Shown here piece by piece: positions 1 to 8,002 of a DNA stretch of 60,880 nt. The stretch spans positions 1 through 60,880 of the forward strand of contig QZKC01000052.1 in NCBI GenBank assembly GCA_003599425.1, written 5' to 3'. The notes under the pieces are model-generated. The model saw only the letters and a list, made by a program, of their open reading frames with translations. It was not told the origin of the DNA and did not search any database. The translations under genes were made by a program, and so were the position numbers. The stretch comes from Nitrospiraceae bacterium. GTDB taxonomy: Bacteria; Nitrospirota; Thermodesulfovibrionia; UBA6902. Position 1 is the stretch's first letter, and each line of letters opens with the position of its first letter.

Positions 1-2007
1 TACACTGCCGCGCTGTTCATCGCATGGATCATTATTGTGGTCACATCGCTGGCATGGAACGTTTTTCATGAAAAGCAGAATACCCGTGAATTGGCCCTCA
101 TGGAGGCCCGGATTCATTTTAATAAGGACTTGGCGTTCCGCTCATGGGCAGCAATGAATGGTGGCGTATATGTGCCTCCTACTCAGAAGACCCCTCCCAA
201 CCCCTATCTGTATGTGGCGGAGCGCGATATTAAGACCACATCAGGGCAAGCGCTGACATTAATAAATCCAGCCTATATGCTGCGCCAGGTAATGACTTAT
301 TATTCAGAACTCTACGGGGTCAAGGGGCGCCTCACCAGCCTGAAGGTCTTGAATCCTGTGAATGAACCTGATGCGTGGGAACGCTCGGCCCTTCAGGACT
401 TTGAGCGCGGCCAAAAGGAAGTAGTCGATTTTATTAAAACGGAAGGCGAGCCCCGCCTGCGGTTGATGCGGCCGCTGTTTACTGAAAAAGAATGCCTGCA
501 GTGCCATGCTTTTCAGGGCTATCGGGAAGGAGATGTCCGCGGTGGAATCTCTGTCACAGTTCCGCTCAGGCCCTACTTGGCTATTGAACAGAAGGTGATA
601 ATGGGGGTTGCTTTGTCTCATGGAATATTCTGGCTCCTTGGTATGCTTGCTATTGGTCTTGCATCCAACAGGATAGAGAAGCGTGTGCGGGAACGGAACA
701 TGGCGCAGGAGCAGCTTGAGCACCAGGCGTTTTATGACAAGCTGACCAAACTTCCGAACCGGACGCTGTTCATTCAGCATGTGAAGGAAGAGATAATCCG
801 TTCTAAAGATATGGGGAATCAGTTTGCTGTGCTTTTTCTTGATCTTGACCGCTTTAAAAATATCAACGACAGTCTCGGGCATGTTATTGGTGATAAACTT
901 CTTGTCATCATGTCTGAGAGACTGAAGGACTGCATTCGTCCTGATGATGTGATAGCCCGCTTTGGAGGGGATGAGTTTGCGATACTGCTCAGGAATTGTA
1001 AAGAGGTATCAGGTGCGACACGCTCTGCAGAAAGGATACAGAAAAAGATATCCGTCCCGTTCAGGCTGGATAAACATGAAATATTTCTTTCCGTGAGTAT
1101 TGGAATTGCCCTGAGTGAAACCGGTTATGAGAGTGAAGAAGATGTCCTTCGTGATGCTGACACAGCGATGTACCGGGCCAAGGCACGGGGCAGGGCATGT
1201 TATGAATTATTTGATGTGCATATGTATACTGCTGCAATAAATCTCCTGCAACTGGAAGCAGATCTCAGGAGGGCTGTCGAGAACAAAGATTTTCAGGTCT
1301 ATTATCAGCCGATTATATCGCTGCATGATGACAGGATTCTCGGGGCTGAGGCCGTAATCAGATGGACCCACCCTCAGCGGGGGCCTATTTCTCCGATGGA
1401 GTTTATCCCGCTGGCTGAAGAAACAGGCCTCATTTCAGAGATAGGCGGATGGATACTCAGGACAGCGTGTGCACAGAACAGGGCATGGCATGGAGCAGGA
1501 TATGAGCATCTTCTCATAAAGGTAAATTTTTCTGCATGCCAGTTTTATCATGAGGACATTCTGGAGCTGATCAGGAAGGCGTTGCGGGAAAGCAACATGA
1601 ATGCCCAATTTCTGGACATCGAGATCACCGAGGGTGTTGCTGCTGCTGATAAAAGTATTGCCCTGTTCCGCGAGTTAAGCAACCTGGGCATAAAGATTTC
1701 GATTGATGATTTTGGCACGGGATATTCTTCCCTTGGTTCCCTGAATCGCCTTCCCGTTAATACAATAAAAATCGACAGGTCCTTTGTAAGAGACATTGCA
1801 GTAGATCATCATGCCGGCGCCATTGTCAAAACAATTATTTCCATGGCACATAATCTGAGCATGAAGGTGCTGGCAGAGGGGGTTGAAAATGAGCAGCAGC
1901 GTTTATTCCTTAAGTCACATGGATGTGATGAAGCCCAGGGGTTTCTGTTCAGTCCGCCCGTGCCTGATATAGAGTTTTCAAGACTTCTTGTAAGATGGGG
2001 ACAATAA
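1..2007 (+). CDS. GGDEF-EAL protein with DUF3365-type heme-motif sensor domain (5' partial)
   Basis: The frame is open from base 1 and encodes the end of a hydrophobic helix before the GTG used by the ORF track (base 37), so the true start lies upstream of the window. Counting from that GTG, residues about 10-190 form a DUF3365/Tll0287-like periplasmic sensor with a CLQCH (CxxCH) c-type heme motif at residues 153-157. A second membrane segment near 190-210 leads to a GGDEF domain with intact FGGDEF and an EAL domain whose signature reads EAV and which keeps DDFGTGYSSL. The likely role is redox, gas or ligand-controlled c-di-GMP turnover. The change of EAL to EAV makes phosphodiesterase activity less certain. 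Confidence 0.88.
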   Translation, partial: YTAALFIAWIIIVVTSLAWNVFHEKQNTRELALMEARIHFNKDLAFRSWAAMNGGVYVPPTQKTPPNPYLYVAERDIKTTSGQALTLINPAYMLRQVMTYYSELYGVKGRLTSLKVLNPVNEPDAWERSALQDFERGQKEVVDFIKTEGEPRLRLMRPLFTEKECLQCHAFQGYREGDVRGGISVTVPLRPYLAIEQKVIMGVALSHGIFWLLGMLAIGLASNRIEKRVRERNMAQEQLEHQAFYDKLTKLPNRTLFIQHVKEEIIRSKDMGNQFAVLFLDLDRFKNINDSLGHVIGDKLLVIMSERLKDCIRPDDVIARFGGDEFAILLRNCKEVSGATRSAERIQKKISVPFRLDKHEIFLSVSIGIALSETGYESEEDVLRDADTAMYRAKARGRACYELFDVHMYTAAINLLQLEADLRRAVENKDFQVYYQPIISLHDDRILGAEAVIRWTHPQRGPISPMEFIPLAEETGLISEIGGWILRTACAQNRAWHGAGYEHLLIKVNFSACQFYHEDILELIRKALRESNMNAQFLDIEITEGVAAADKSIALFRELSNLGIKISIDDFGTGYSSLGSLNRLPVNTIKIDRSFVRDIAVDHHAGAIVKTIISMAHNLSMKVLAEGVENEQQRLFLKSHGCDEAQGFLFSPPVPDIEFSRLLVRWGQ

Positions 2008-2014
2008 AGCTTTA

Positions 2015-2073
2015 GTGGTGCTATAGAGAGAGCTTTATCAGTTGTCTCTGTCTCTATCCACATACTATCAAAG
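2015..2073 (+). repeat. about 58-bp dispersed repeat, copy 1
   Basis: This stretch, starting just after the GGDEF-EAL stop, resembles bases 52451-52506 upstream of ubiE over most of its length: GTGnTGCT, AGAGCTTT, TCAGT, TCTCTG and TATCAAA occur in the same order. A hairpin ATAAAGCT/AGCTTTAT (2004-2038) overlaps the stop codon and the repeat and could help 3' end formation, although no T-run follows. The function is unknown. Confidence 0.45.
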
Positions 2074-2118
2074 GGTTCTCTCACGTTATTGAGACATAAT
2101 TATTTTAGGCGGGATCGC

Positions 2119-2148
2119 TTGACAATAATGGTTATTAGTTGATATGAT
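2119..2148 (+). promoter_or_regulatory. sigma-70 type promoter of the perR operon, possible PerR operator
   Basis: TTGACA and TATGAT are separated by 18 bp, about 30 bp upstream of the perR ATG. A small dyad TAAT-N4-ATTA lies between the hexamers (2126-2137), where a Fur-family repressor would block transcription. The promoter is clear; the operator is a weak match to the PerR box and only suggestive. Confidence 0.55.
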
Positions 2149-2178
2149 TTATCTACAGAAAATAGGTATTGAGCAATT

Positions 2179-2589
2179 ATGGAAAGATACAGAAAAATAA
2201 ACTTAAAGCTCACACCACAACGGATGGCGATTTTTGACTATCTTGATGGAAATAAAGCCCATCCTTCTGCAGAGCAGATCTACAGGGGAATCAGGAAAAA
2301 ATTCCCGACCACTTCATTTGCAACGGTTTACAAGACACTTGAGGCCCTTAAAAAGAAAGGGCAGATACATGAATTGACTATTGATGAGTCGAGAAGACGT
2401 TATGATCCTGATACAAACTATCATCATCATCTCATCTGTCTTGATTGCAAAAGTATAGTAGATGTCAACATTGATTTTAACATCACGATACCCGATGACC
2501 AGAAATATTCCTATGACGTCATCGGTAATCATATACAGTTTTTTGGCGTGTGTCCAAAGTGCAGGGACAACCACGATAGTCAAAAATAA
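2179..2589 (+). CDS. perR: Fur-family peroxide-type regulator (PerR-like)
   Basis: A 136-residue Fur-family repressor. Residues 10-65 form the winged helix (TPQRMAIFDYL, ATVYKTLEAL). The dimerisation part has the histidine-rich HHHLIC segment and two CxxC pairs (C87/C90 and C125/C128) that make the structural zinc site. Rubrerythrin and two zinc-ribbon proteins lie directly downstream on the same strand, which favours PerR-like peroxide sensing over iron uptake control. That assignment is inferred from context. It has its own promoter and may autoregulate. Confidence 0.82.
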   Translation: MERYRKINLKLTPQRMAIFDYLDGNKAHPSAEQIYRGIRKKFPTTSFATVYKTLEALKKKGQIHELTIDESRRRYDPDTNYHHHLICLDCKSIVDVNIDFNITIPDDQKYSYDVIGNHIQFFGVCPKCRDNHDSQK

Positions 2590-2605
2590 AGAAGGAGGAC
2601 TTCAT

Positions 2606-3049
2606 ATGTGTACTGACCATGCGATGGCATGTAAATGCGGCAATAACGTTGCTAACTTCAATTTCAGAAATGATTTTATGCCCCCTGAGGTAATAGAGGC
2701 CTTGTATTGTCCAATTTGCTCGGACGAATTAAAGCTGGACGCTGAAACTATGCTCAATGATAACGGGTGGGTAATTGAATTCGATATGGAGGTGGCAGGC
2801 TTTTACAGGAACAGGCTTCCTGCCGGTGATGCGGAGCGTTTGTCCCCTGAGATCCTTTTTAATGAAGGATACGCAACATGGCGCGGAATTTATCCCGGCG
2901 ATCACATTGACAGCATAAAAGAACGACAGGAACTGACAGCGCTGGCAAAGACCGATCCAAGGAAGTATTTTGAAGAGGTGAAAAACTGGGCCAACTGCAG
3001 GATGGCCAGGCTAAAAGAAAAAGGCTGGAGGAAGGCACATGAAGGATAG
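2606..3049 (+). CDS. conserved hypothetical protein with N-terminal cysteine pairs
   Basis: The ORF track begins at 2462, inside perR, but ATG 2606 is preceded by a near-perfect ribosome binding site (GAAGGAGG), giving 147 residues. The N-terminus has ACKCG and a later CPIC pair, a possible metal site. The remainder is mixed and soluble, with no signal peptide or membrane segment. I do not recognise the family well enough to name it. It lies 16 bp after perR and overlaps the next small gene, so it is probably part of the peroxide-response operon. Confidence 0.7.
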   Translation: MCTDHAMACKCGNNVANFNFRNDFMPPEVIEALYCPICSDELKLDAETMLNDNGWVIEFDMEVAGFYRNRLPAGDAERLSPEILFNEGYATWRGIYPGDHIDSIKERQELTALAKTDPRKYFEEVKNWANCRMARLKEKGWRKAHEG

Positions 3050-3215
3050 GCGTCTTGAAGAAAAACCGGGATGCTCTGATAAACGTGCTCTATTCCCGGA
3101 AGAAATTGCATGTCCGCAATGTGGTATTGAGACGGAAATATGGAACGATGAGACGGAAGCATCCTGCAAAAAATGCGGGACTCTTTTTATCAAGGCAAAT
3201 ATAGCCAGCAGTTAG
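3039..3215 (+). CDS. small zinc-ribbon protein (58 aa)
   Basis: This gene is too short for the ORF track. ATG 3039 overlaps the end of the preceding gene by 11 bp and the frame runs to TAG 3213-3215. The 58-residue product has two knuckles, CPQC and CKKC, 15 residues apart, which is typical of a single zinc or rubredoxin-like iron site. It is charged and lacks a membrane segment. The overlap suggests coupled translation. A metal-binding helper in the peroxide operon is a reasonable guess but unproven. Confidence 0.65.
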   Translation: MKDRRLEEKPGCSDKRALFPEEIACPQCGIETEIWNDETEASCKKCGTLFIKANIASS

Positions 3216-3298
3216 AATAAATTTTTTACAAACTTGATTCTGAGGGATTAGAGTTCAATAAATACAACAAGGAATAAAGAACTGAAAGGAGAGAAATA

Positions 3299-3793
3299 AT
3301 GTCTAAAACAGAAAAGAACCTGCAGGATGCCTTTGCAGGAGAATCACAGGCAAACAGGAAATATCTCGCTTTTGCAAAAAAGGCCGGGAAGGAAGGGTAC
3401 AAGCAAGCAGCAAAACTGTTCAGGGCCGCTGCCGAAGCAGAAACAGTACATGCACACAATCATCTGAGGGAGCTCAAGGGAATAAAGAGTACAAAGGAAA
3501 ACCTTGAGGAAGCAGTTAACGGAGAATCCTTTGAATTTCAGAAGATGTATCCACAGATGATTAAGGACGCTGAGGAAGAGGGGAACAAGTCAGCGCTGAG
3601 GAGCTTTAACTTTGCCAATGAGGTCGAAAAGATACATGCTGACCTGTATAAAAAAGCGCTCGCAAGTCTTGGCAGCAACGAAGAGACAGATTATTATATC
3701 TGTGATGTCTGCGGATATACTGCTGAAGGACATGCGCCTGACAAATGTCCTGTGTGCAGCGCAAAGAAAGAGATGTTCAGGAAGATAGATTAG
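3299..3793 (+). CDS. rbr: rubrerythrin
   Basis: A 164-residue rubrerythrin, a cytoplasmic non-heme diiron peroxidase that reduces hydrogen peroxide in anaerobes. Residues 1-125 form the four-helix diiron domain with the repeated Glu/His ligand pattern (AGESQANRKY, AEAETVHAHNH, FANEVEKIHADLY). Residues 130-164 form the rubredoxin-like centre with C135/C138 and C150/C153. AAAGGAGAG precedes the ATG. The gene closes the perR cluster, which matches the usual regulation of rubrerythrin by PerR. Its stop overlaps the stop of the convergent gene by 4 bp. Confidence 0.93.
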   Translation: MSKTEKNLQDAFAGESQANRKYLAFAKKAGKEGYKQAAKLFRAAAEAETVHAHNHLRELKGIKSTKENLEEAVNGESFEFQKMYPQMIKDAEEEGNKSALRSFNFANEVEKIHADLYKKALASLGSNEETDYYICDVCGYTAEGHAPDKCPVCSAKKEMFRKID

Positions 3794-4458
3794 GTCTCTA
3801 AAAACTTTTTCAATTCATCTTCATCAATTTTGTATTCACGCGCAAGGTGCTGCGCTGTAGCTCCTGTCTGTTTCATGACCTCTTTGACATAATCTCCAAA
3901 GCTGGTCTGCTTTTCACAGGTATTAAAATAGCTCTTGAGCACCATGGACAGCCCTTCTGAAGGGATCCGGTATCCCTTTCCAGTAGCCTCGGCCTCGCCG
4001 ATGCTTTCAGGGATGCCAATGACAGCCATCCTGTCATCCACGATAATGAACCTCATGTTATGCACCATGAGACAACTGCTGTACATAATTTCAGCCCCAG
4101 CTTTTGTATAAAGAGAACCTACATGCAGCCTGTCAGGGAATTTTGGCAGGAGATATTTCACGCGGACTCCTTTTTTTGTAAGGGTTTCGAGGATTGCCGA
4201 TATGTCTTTTGTCATCTGGCTATCGCTTTTCCCGGGAAACCTGCCCGTAATGCAGCCGACTATTTCCTCCTTTGCGCTCATCATGGCATCCAGCACTGTG
4301 AGGAAATACTCCTGACGCGTAAGGATTCTTGTCGCCTTGCTCATTTCTCCAAGGAGCTTGTCCCTCTGCCTGCCTTCCTTTAAGCTGAGAACAAGAAGAA
4401 TGATTGTGGCGACGAGCAAAACGGATTCAAGCAGGAGAAGGCCGATTTCAATGGACAT
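3790..4458 (-). CDS. membrane-anchored protein with degenerate PLD-like domain
   Basis: 222 residues. An N-terminal transmembrane helix (residues 3-25) is followed by a soluble part that looks like half of a phospholipase-D fold: HNMRFIIVDDRMAVIGIPE occupies the position of the HKD motif but lacks the lysine and the spacing, so catalysis is doubtful. The last about 40 residues (TGATAQHLAREYKIDEDEL) resemble a small helix-turn-helix. A strong AAAGGAGGT site precedes the ATG, lying inside the upstream PAS fragment. The function is unknown; the family call is tentative. Confidence 0.6.
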   Translation of the reverse strand: MSIEIGLLLLESVLLVATIILLVLSLKEGRQRDKLLGEMSKATRILTRQEYFLTVLDAMMSAKEEIVGCITGRFPGKSDSQMTKDISAILETLTKKGVRVKYLLPKFPDRLHVGSLYTKAGAEIMYSSCLMVHNMRFIIVDDRMAVIGIPESIGEAEATGKGYRIPSEGLSMVLKSYFNTCEKQTSFGDYVKEVMKQTGATAQHLAREYKIDEDELKKFLET

Positions 4459-4574
4459 AATTTACCTCCTTTGTTGAGAAACCGTATTGATCCGGCATGA
4501 TCGATAAACAGTATGCCGTCGCTGATATGGTCGAGTATGATCCTGAGTTCTTTTACGTTTCCTCTGAAAGGCAT
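4459..4574 (-). pseudogene. truncated PAS-domain leader fragment
   Basis: The frame starts at ATG 4574 behind GAAGAGGTAG. Its first about 37 residues read like the beginning of a PAS domain (ILDHISDGILFIDHAGSI, RFLNK). The match then stops, because the next codons are the ribosome binding site and start of the 3790-4458 gene. The frame formally continues to 4380. Either this is the stub left when a PAS-containing regulator was deleted, or a translated leader coupled to the downstream gene. Confidence 0.45.
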
Positions 4575-4644
4575 AACTACCTCTTCTCATAAAAAGTATA
4601 ACGTCTATCCTGAAAAAAGCAATTGATAACAGACCTGCAGGAGA

Positions 4645-6012
4645 TTAAAATTCCTTTATTATCCTGTCTAATCTGTTCTCTACAAGCTGCCTTATCTCAG
4701 AAATACGTTGCTGAGATTGTGCCTCAAAGCGGAGCACAAGCACAGGCTGCGTGTTCGACGCACGGATGAGAGCCCAGCCATCGGGAAACTGTATCCTTAT
4801 TCCATCGATGGTAATAGATGGGTATTCGTTAAATGCTGTTTGAGCCTTTTCAGCGATCATGAATTTTATTTCATCAGGACAGTCAAACCTGATCTCCGGG
4901 GTTGCGACAGTGTGCGGAACATCTTTTAAAAGATTTTTCGTGCTGTACGGCATTCCGGCTTTTTTTATGATCTCAAGGAGCCTCAGGCTTGCGTAGACAG
5001 CGTCATCATAGCCGAAGTACCGGTGCGCGAAGAACAGATGCCCGCTCATCTCTCCGGCAAGAAGGGCATGCTCTTTTTTCAGTTTCTCCTTGATCAGGGA
5101 ATGCCCGGTCTTCCACATGATCGGGATCCCCCCATGAGCGGCTATATCATCATACATGGTCTGTGAACACTTCACCTCGCCGATTATCTTTGCTCCGGGA
5201 TTGTCTTTCAGTATGTCGCGTGAAAAGATTATCATCAGTTTGTCTCCCCATATGATATTGCCGTCCTCGTCTATCGCGCCGATCCTGTCGGCATCTCCGT
5301 CATATCCGATCCCGACATGTGCTTTTGTTTCTTTTACCTTGGCGATAAGGGCTGTAAGATTCTTCTCGACTGTCGGGTCAGGATGGTGATTCGGGAAATT
5401 GCCGTCCGGCTCACAGTAAAGCTCTATCACTTCCGCGCCGAGCGCTTTCATGATCTTTGGGGCAACAAGCCCGCCGGTGCCGTTCCCGGCATCAACAACA
5501 ACTTTTATTCCTGACAGGCTGGGGAATTTGTCTCTTAAATGATCAATGTAATCGTTGATTACCGGATACGTTTCTGTATTGCCGCGGCCTCTCTTAAAAT
5601 CATCAGCATCTATAATTTTTCTGACATCCTGAATTGCGTCTCCGAAAATAGTGGCCTTGCCCACGCTTAATTTGAAACCGTTGAATTCAGGAGGATTGTG
5701 GCTGCCGGTGATCATGACCCCGCCGTCAAGTGATAGTTTATACATCGAATAGTACTGGAGGGGCGTAGGACACACGCCGAGGTCAACAACATCAATTCCT
5801 GAACCTGTCAGCCCTTTCAACAGTGAGTCCCTGATCGCCGGGGAATGAAGACGGGCATCCCTGCCGACGCTTATCTTTGCTGTTTCTTTATTCAGGGATT
5901 TCAGTAAATACGAAGCGAATCCTCTGCCGATCAACTCAACCACATCCGGGGTCAGGTCTTTTTCCCATATCCCTCTGATGTCATACTGCCTGAATATTGA
6001 CGGATTGATCAT
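4645..6012 (-). CDS. manB: phosphomannomutase/phosphoglucomutase
   Basis: 455 residues of the alpha-D-phosphohexomutase superfamily, interconverting mannose- or glucose-6-phosphate and the 1-phosphate for nucleotide-sugar synthesis. Visible motifs are the phosphoserine loop TGSHNPPEFNG, the metal loop GYDGDADRIG, the sugar-specificity loop GEMSGHLFF, and the C-terminal phosphate-binding RASNTQP. The track's start at 6015 is TTG; the adjacent ATG (6012) has better spacing from the GGAGG site and is preferred. It could feed LPS or the exopolysaccharide operon at 8-12 kb. Substrate preference cannot be read from sequence. Confidence 0.9.
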   Translation of the reverse strand: MINPSIFRQYDIRGIWEKDLTPDVVELIGRGFASYLLKSLNKETAKISVGRDARLHSPAIRDSLLKGLTGSGIDVVDLGVCPTPLQYYSMYKLSLDGGVMITGSHNPPEFNGFKLSVGKATIFGDAIQDVRKIIDADDFKRGRGNTETYPVINDYIDHLRDKFPSLSGIKVVVDAGNGTGGLVAPKIMKALGAEVIELYCEPDGNFPNHHPDPTVEKNLTALIAKVKETKAHVGIGYDGDADRIGAIDEDGNIIWGDKLMIIFSRDILKDNPGAKIIGEVKCSQTMYDDIAAHGGIPIMWKTGHSLIKEKLKKEHALLAGEMSGHLFFAHRYFGYDDAVYASLRLLEIIKKAGMPYSTKNLLKDVPHTVATPEIRFDCPDEIKFMIAEKAQTAFNEYPSITIDGIRIQFPDGWALIRASNTQPVLVLRFEAQSQQRISEIRQLVENRLDRIIKEF

Positions 6013-6182
6013 CAAGCCTCCATGGATTTTGGTATCAGGAATTATAGCATACCTGCCCTGATATCATTATTTTCATGTTATAAATCTTCTTGCCGTTTCG
6101 CATAGCTACGATTATAATTAACCAATAGTTTTTAAAGTGAAAAGCAGGGGGAATTTCATCTATTTTTTTGTGAAAGAGTGTA

Positions 6183-6452
6183 ATGCCCATAACACCTGAA
6201 GACAAAGCCCGTGAAGTAATCGACAACATGTTGGGAAAAGCAGGTTGGCATGTCTGCGACCTGAAGGATGCCAATATCTCCTCACATCGAGGCGTTGTCA
6301 TAAGAAACTTCCCGCTTAAGACAGGACATGGCTTTGCTGATTATCTTTTTTACATTGCCGGTAAGGCTGCCGGCGTTATTGAAGCCAATCTGGGACGGCA
6401 GACATTGAAGGAGTTTCAGCAGTTTCAGTCTCCTCAGGTGTTGGCGACTTGA
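6183..6452 (+). pseudogene. hsdR: N-terminal stub of a type I restriction HsdR subunit
   Basis: The 89 residues match the start of EcoEI-type HsdR: TPEDKAREVIDNML at the N-terminus, then FPLKTGHGFADYLFYIAGKA and VIEAN, the nuclease core. The usual catalytic E-x-K is E-x-N here. The frame stops just after this region and the helicase part (over 800 residues) is absent. This is therefore a remnant, and restriction activity is not expected. Confidence 0.72.
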
Positions 6453-6477
6453 TAATCAAGAGTCTTGTTGGTATAAT
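6449..6477 (+). promoter_or_regulatory. promoter of the toxin-antitoxin operon
   Basis: TTGATA and TATAAT are separated by 17 bp. Two TACTG repeats (GGTACTG and AGTACTG) follow in the 5' leader, a plausible autoregulatory operator. A GAAAGGAG ribosome binding site precedes the antitoxin ATG. Confidence 0.55.
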
Positions 6478-6513
6478 TAAGGTACTGTATTAAGTACTGA
6501 AAGGAGTGTTGAT

Positions 6514-6777
6514 ATGAATACCTTGACTGCGCAGGAAATTAAGAGAAAAGGAATTTCAGCTGTTGATGAAGTCCTTAAAGACGGCCCGGTCCATATTATT
6601 AAAAACAATCAGCCTCAGTATGTTGTCCTCTCTGAAGAGAGATACCGGGAATTGCTTGAGGCCGAGGGTGAGGCATATAATGCGCGCATCCGGGCATCCC
6701 TTGAGGACTTAAAAGCAGGAAGGGTAAAACGCGGGTCTGCAAAAGATCTGATAAAAGAATTGAAGCTCGAAGACTGA
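6514..6777 (+). CDS. Phd/YefM-type antitoxin
   Basis: 87 residues with the Phd/YefM layout: an N-terminal DNA-binding part (TAQEIKRKGISAVDEVL, then VHIIKNNQPQYVVLSEERY) and a charged, probably flexible C-terminal tail that would wrap the toxin. It lies 3 bp upstream of a RelE/ParE-fold toxin, the usual antitoxin-first order. It is expected to neutralise the toxin and repress the operon. The family assignment comes from pattern and context. Confidence 0.8.
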   Translation: MNTLTAQEIKRKGISAVDEVLKDGPVHIIKNNQPQYVVLSEERYRELLEAEGEAYNARIRASLEDLKAGRVKRGSAKDLIKELKLED

Positions 6778-6780
6778 GGC

Positions 6781-7062
6781 ATGTATACTCTTGTCTGGAC
6801 TGCTCATTTTACCCGCTCGGTTGAAAAGTTCAAGAAGCGCCATCCCGAACTGAAAAAGAAGCTTGCCCAGGTATTGCGCGACCTTGAGAAAGACCCCTTC
6901 CAGCCGCATCTTCATTATCATCATCTCGGGGGAAAGCTTAAAGGTATTCAGGCGGTAAGCATAAATGATAAATACCGGGTCTCGTTGACGGTTGTTATAA
7001 CAGAAAAAGAGATCGTTCTTCTCGATGTTGGGAGTCACGATGAGGTTTATGGAAAAAGATGA
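6781..7062 (+). CDS. RelE/ParE-superfamily toxin
   Basis: 93 residues: LVWTAHFTRSVEKFKKRHPELKKKL at the N-terminus, then LHYHHLGGKLKGIQAVSINDKYRVSL and a C-terminal GSHDEVYG. This is the plan of YafQ/RelE-type mRNA interferases, with basic and histidine residues in the expected catalytic strands. It follows the antitoxin with a 3-bp gap. Intact length and motifs suggest it is functional, unlike the restriction stubs on either side. RelE-type RNase and ParE-type gyrase activity cannot be separated by eye. Confidence 0.8.
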   Translation: MYTLVWTAHFTRSVEKFKKRHPELKKKLAQVLRDLEKDPFQPHLHYHHLGGKLKGIQAVSINDKYRVSLTVVITEKEIVLLDVGSHDEVYGKR

Positions 7063-7068
7063 GTTGAG

Positions 7069-7090
7069 GGGGTAATTCATGAATTACCCC
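7069..7090. repeat. GTAGGGG-family palindrome, copy 1
   Basis: A perfect 22-bp palindrome (GGGGTAATTC and its reverse complement around a central AT), followed by TAC. It shares the GGGG...CCCCTAC outer arms with the elements at 14468 and 38245. It lies 6 bp after the toxin stop and could act as a transcript 3' end. Confidence 0.7.
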
Positions 7091-7101
7091 TACAAAAGAC
7101 A

Positions 7102-7308
7102 TTGCCGGCGGGGTGGGTTATTAAGAAATTAGACGATGCCTGCAACATCATAATGGGACAATCGCCCCCCGGAAATACGTACAATAAAGATAAATCGGGG
7201 CTACCATTTTTCCAGGGGAAAGCAGAATTTGGAGTCCGTTATCCAACCGTTGTTAAATGGTGTTCAAACCCTAAAAAAGTTGCCTATAGAGGGGAGGAGG
7301 AGACATAA
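7102..7308 (+). pseudogene. hsdS: N-terminal stub of a type I restriction specificity subunit HsdS
   Basis: The frame starts at TTG (LPAGW) and continues with LDDACNIIMGQSPPGNTYN and GLPFFQGKAEFG, the canonical start of the first HsdS target-recognition domain. It ends after 68 residues in a GEEET tail that departs from the family, where about 350 more residues are expected. No hsdM is present. This is a decayed relic paired with the hsdR stub. Confidence 0.75.
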
Positions 7309-7390
7309 CTTCCTGAAAGGTGAAGTCAAATTGACACTAATCAAATCTTTCATTGCAAAATCAGAAGCCAGAATTTAAAATCCATATACC

Positions 7391-7852
7391 ATGAAAACCA
7401 AGATAATTGACAGGGCAGAGATTCAAAACATTGCTGCACAACTCAAACAGCAGGGCAAAAAGATCGTCTTCACCAACGGCTGTTTCGACATCCTCCATGT
7501 CGGACATGTCCGCTATCTGATGGAGGCAAAAAAGCTCGGCGACATCCTTATTGTCGGCTTGAATGCGGACAGCTCTGTATCACGGATCAAACCCGGCAGG
7601 CCGGTCAATTCAGAGAAAGACAGGGCCGAGGTACTTGCAGCTCTCCATATGGTTGATTATGTAACGCTGTTCAGCGAAGACACTCCGTATGAGCTTATTA
7701 AGACTGTTCAGCCGGACGTCCTTGTAAAAGGCTCGGACTGGAATGTCAAAGATATCATCGGAGCAGACATTGCCAAGGAAGTCCGCACGATCCCCTTTAT
7801 TGAAGGGGTATCGACTACAGGGCTTATCAAAAAGATCCAGGATATGAAATAA
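7391..7852 (+). CDS. rfaE2: D-glycero-beta-D-manno-heptose 1-phosphate adenylyltransferase
   Basis: 153 residues of the cytidylyltransferase-like nucleotidyltransferase fold: [16 protein letters not shown] carries the HxGH motif, and VKGSDW and [11 protein letters not shown] close the domain. The length equals the stand-alone RfaE domain II, which transfers AMP to heptose-1-phosphate for ADP-heptose and LPS core synthesis. The other heptose genes are not in this window. No clear Shine-Dalgarno precedes the ATG. It is direct evidence for a diderm envelope. Confidence 0.9.
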   Translation: MKTKIIDRAEIQNIAAQLKQQGKKIVFTNGCFDILHVGHVRYLMEAKKLGDILIVGLNADSSVSRIKPGRPVNSEKDRAEVLAALHMVDYVTLFSEDTPYELIKTVQPDVLVKGSDWNVKDIIGADIAKEVRTIPFIEGVSTTGLIKKIQDMK

Positions 7853-7963
7853 ATCATTTGTGACGCTCTTTCCGTAAGTTCCCCCAAAAACTCACTTCTG
7901 TAAAAAATTAAAGTGCAGCCATTCTTTTCTCGATAAGATGTCAGGATTTCACTTAAGGGACAA

Positions 7964-7978
7964 TGCATGTGACATGCA
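7964..7978. promoter_or_regulatory. 15-bp palindrome upstream of the polysaccharide operon
   Basis: TGCATGTGACATGCA is a perfect dyad with a central G, ending 24 bp before the TTG start of the TPR/YaiO gene. It suits a dimeric repressor or activator site, or an mRNA hairpin near the ribosome binding site. No partner regulator is obvious in the window. Confidence 0.35.
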
Positions 7979-8002
7979 GCTCTTGAACAAAGGAATGAAA
8001 GC

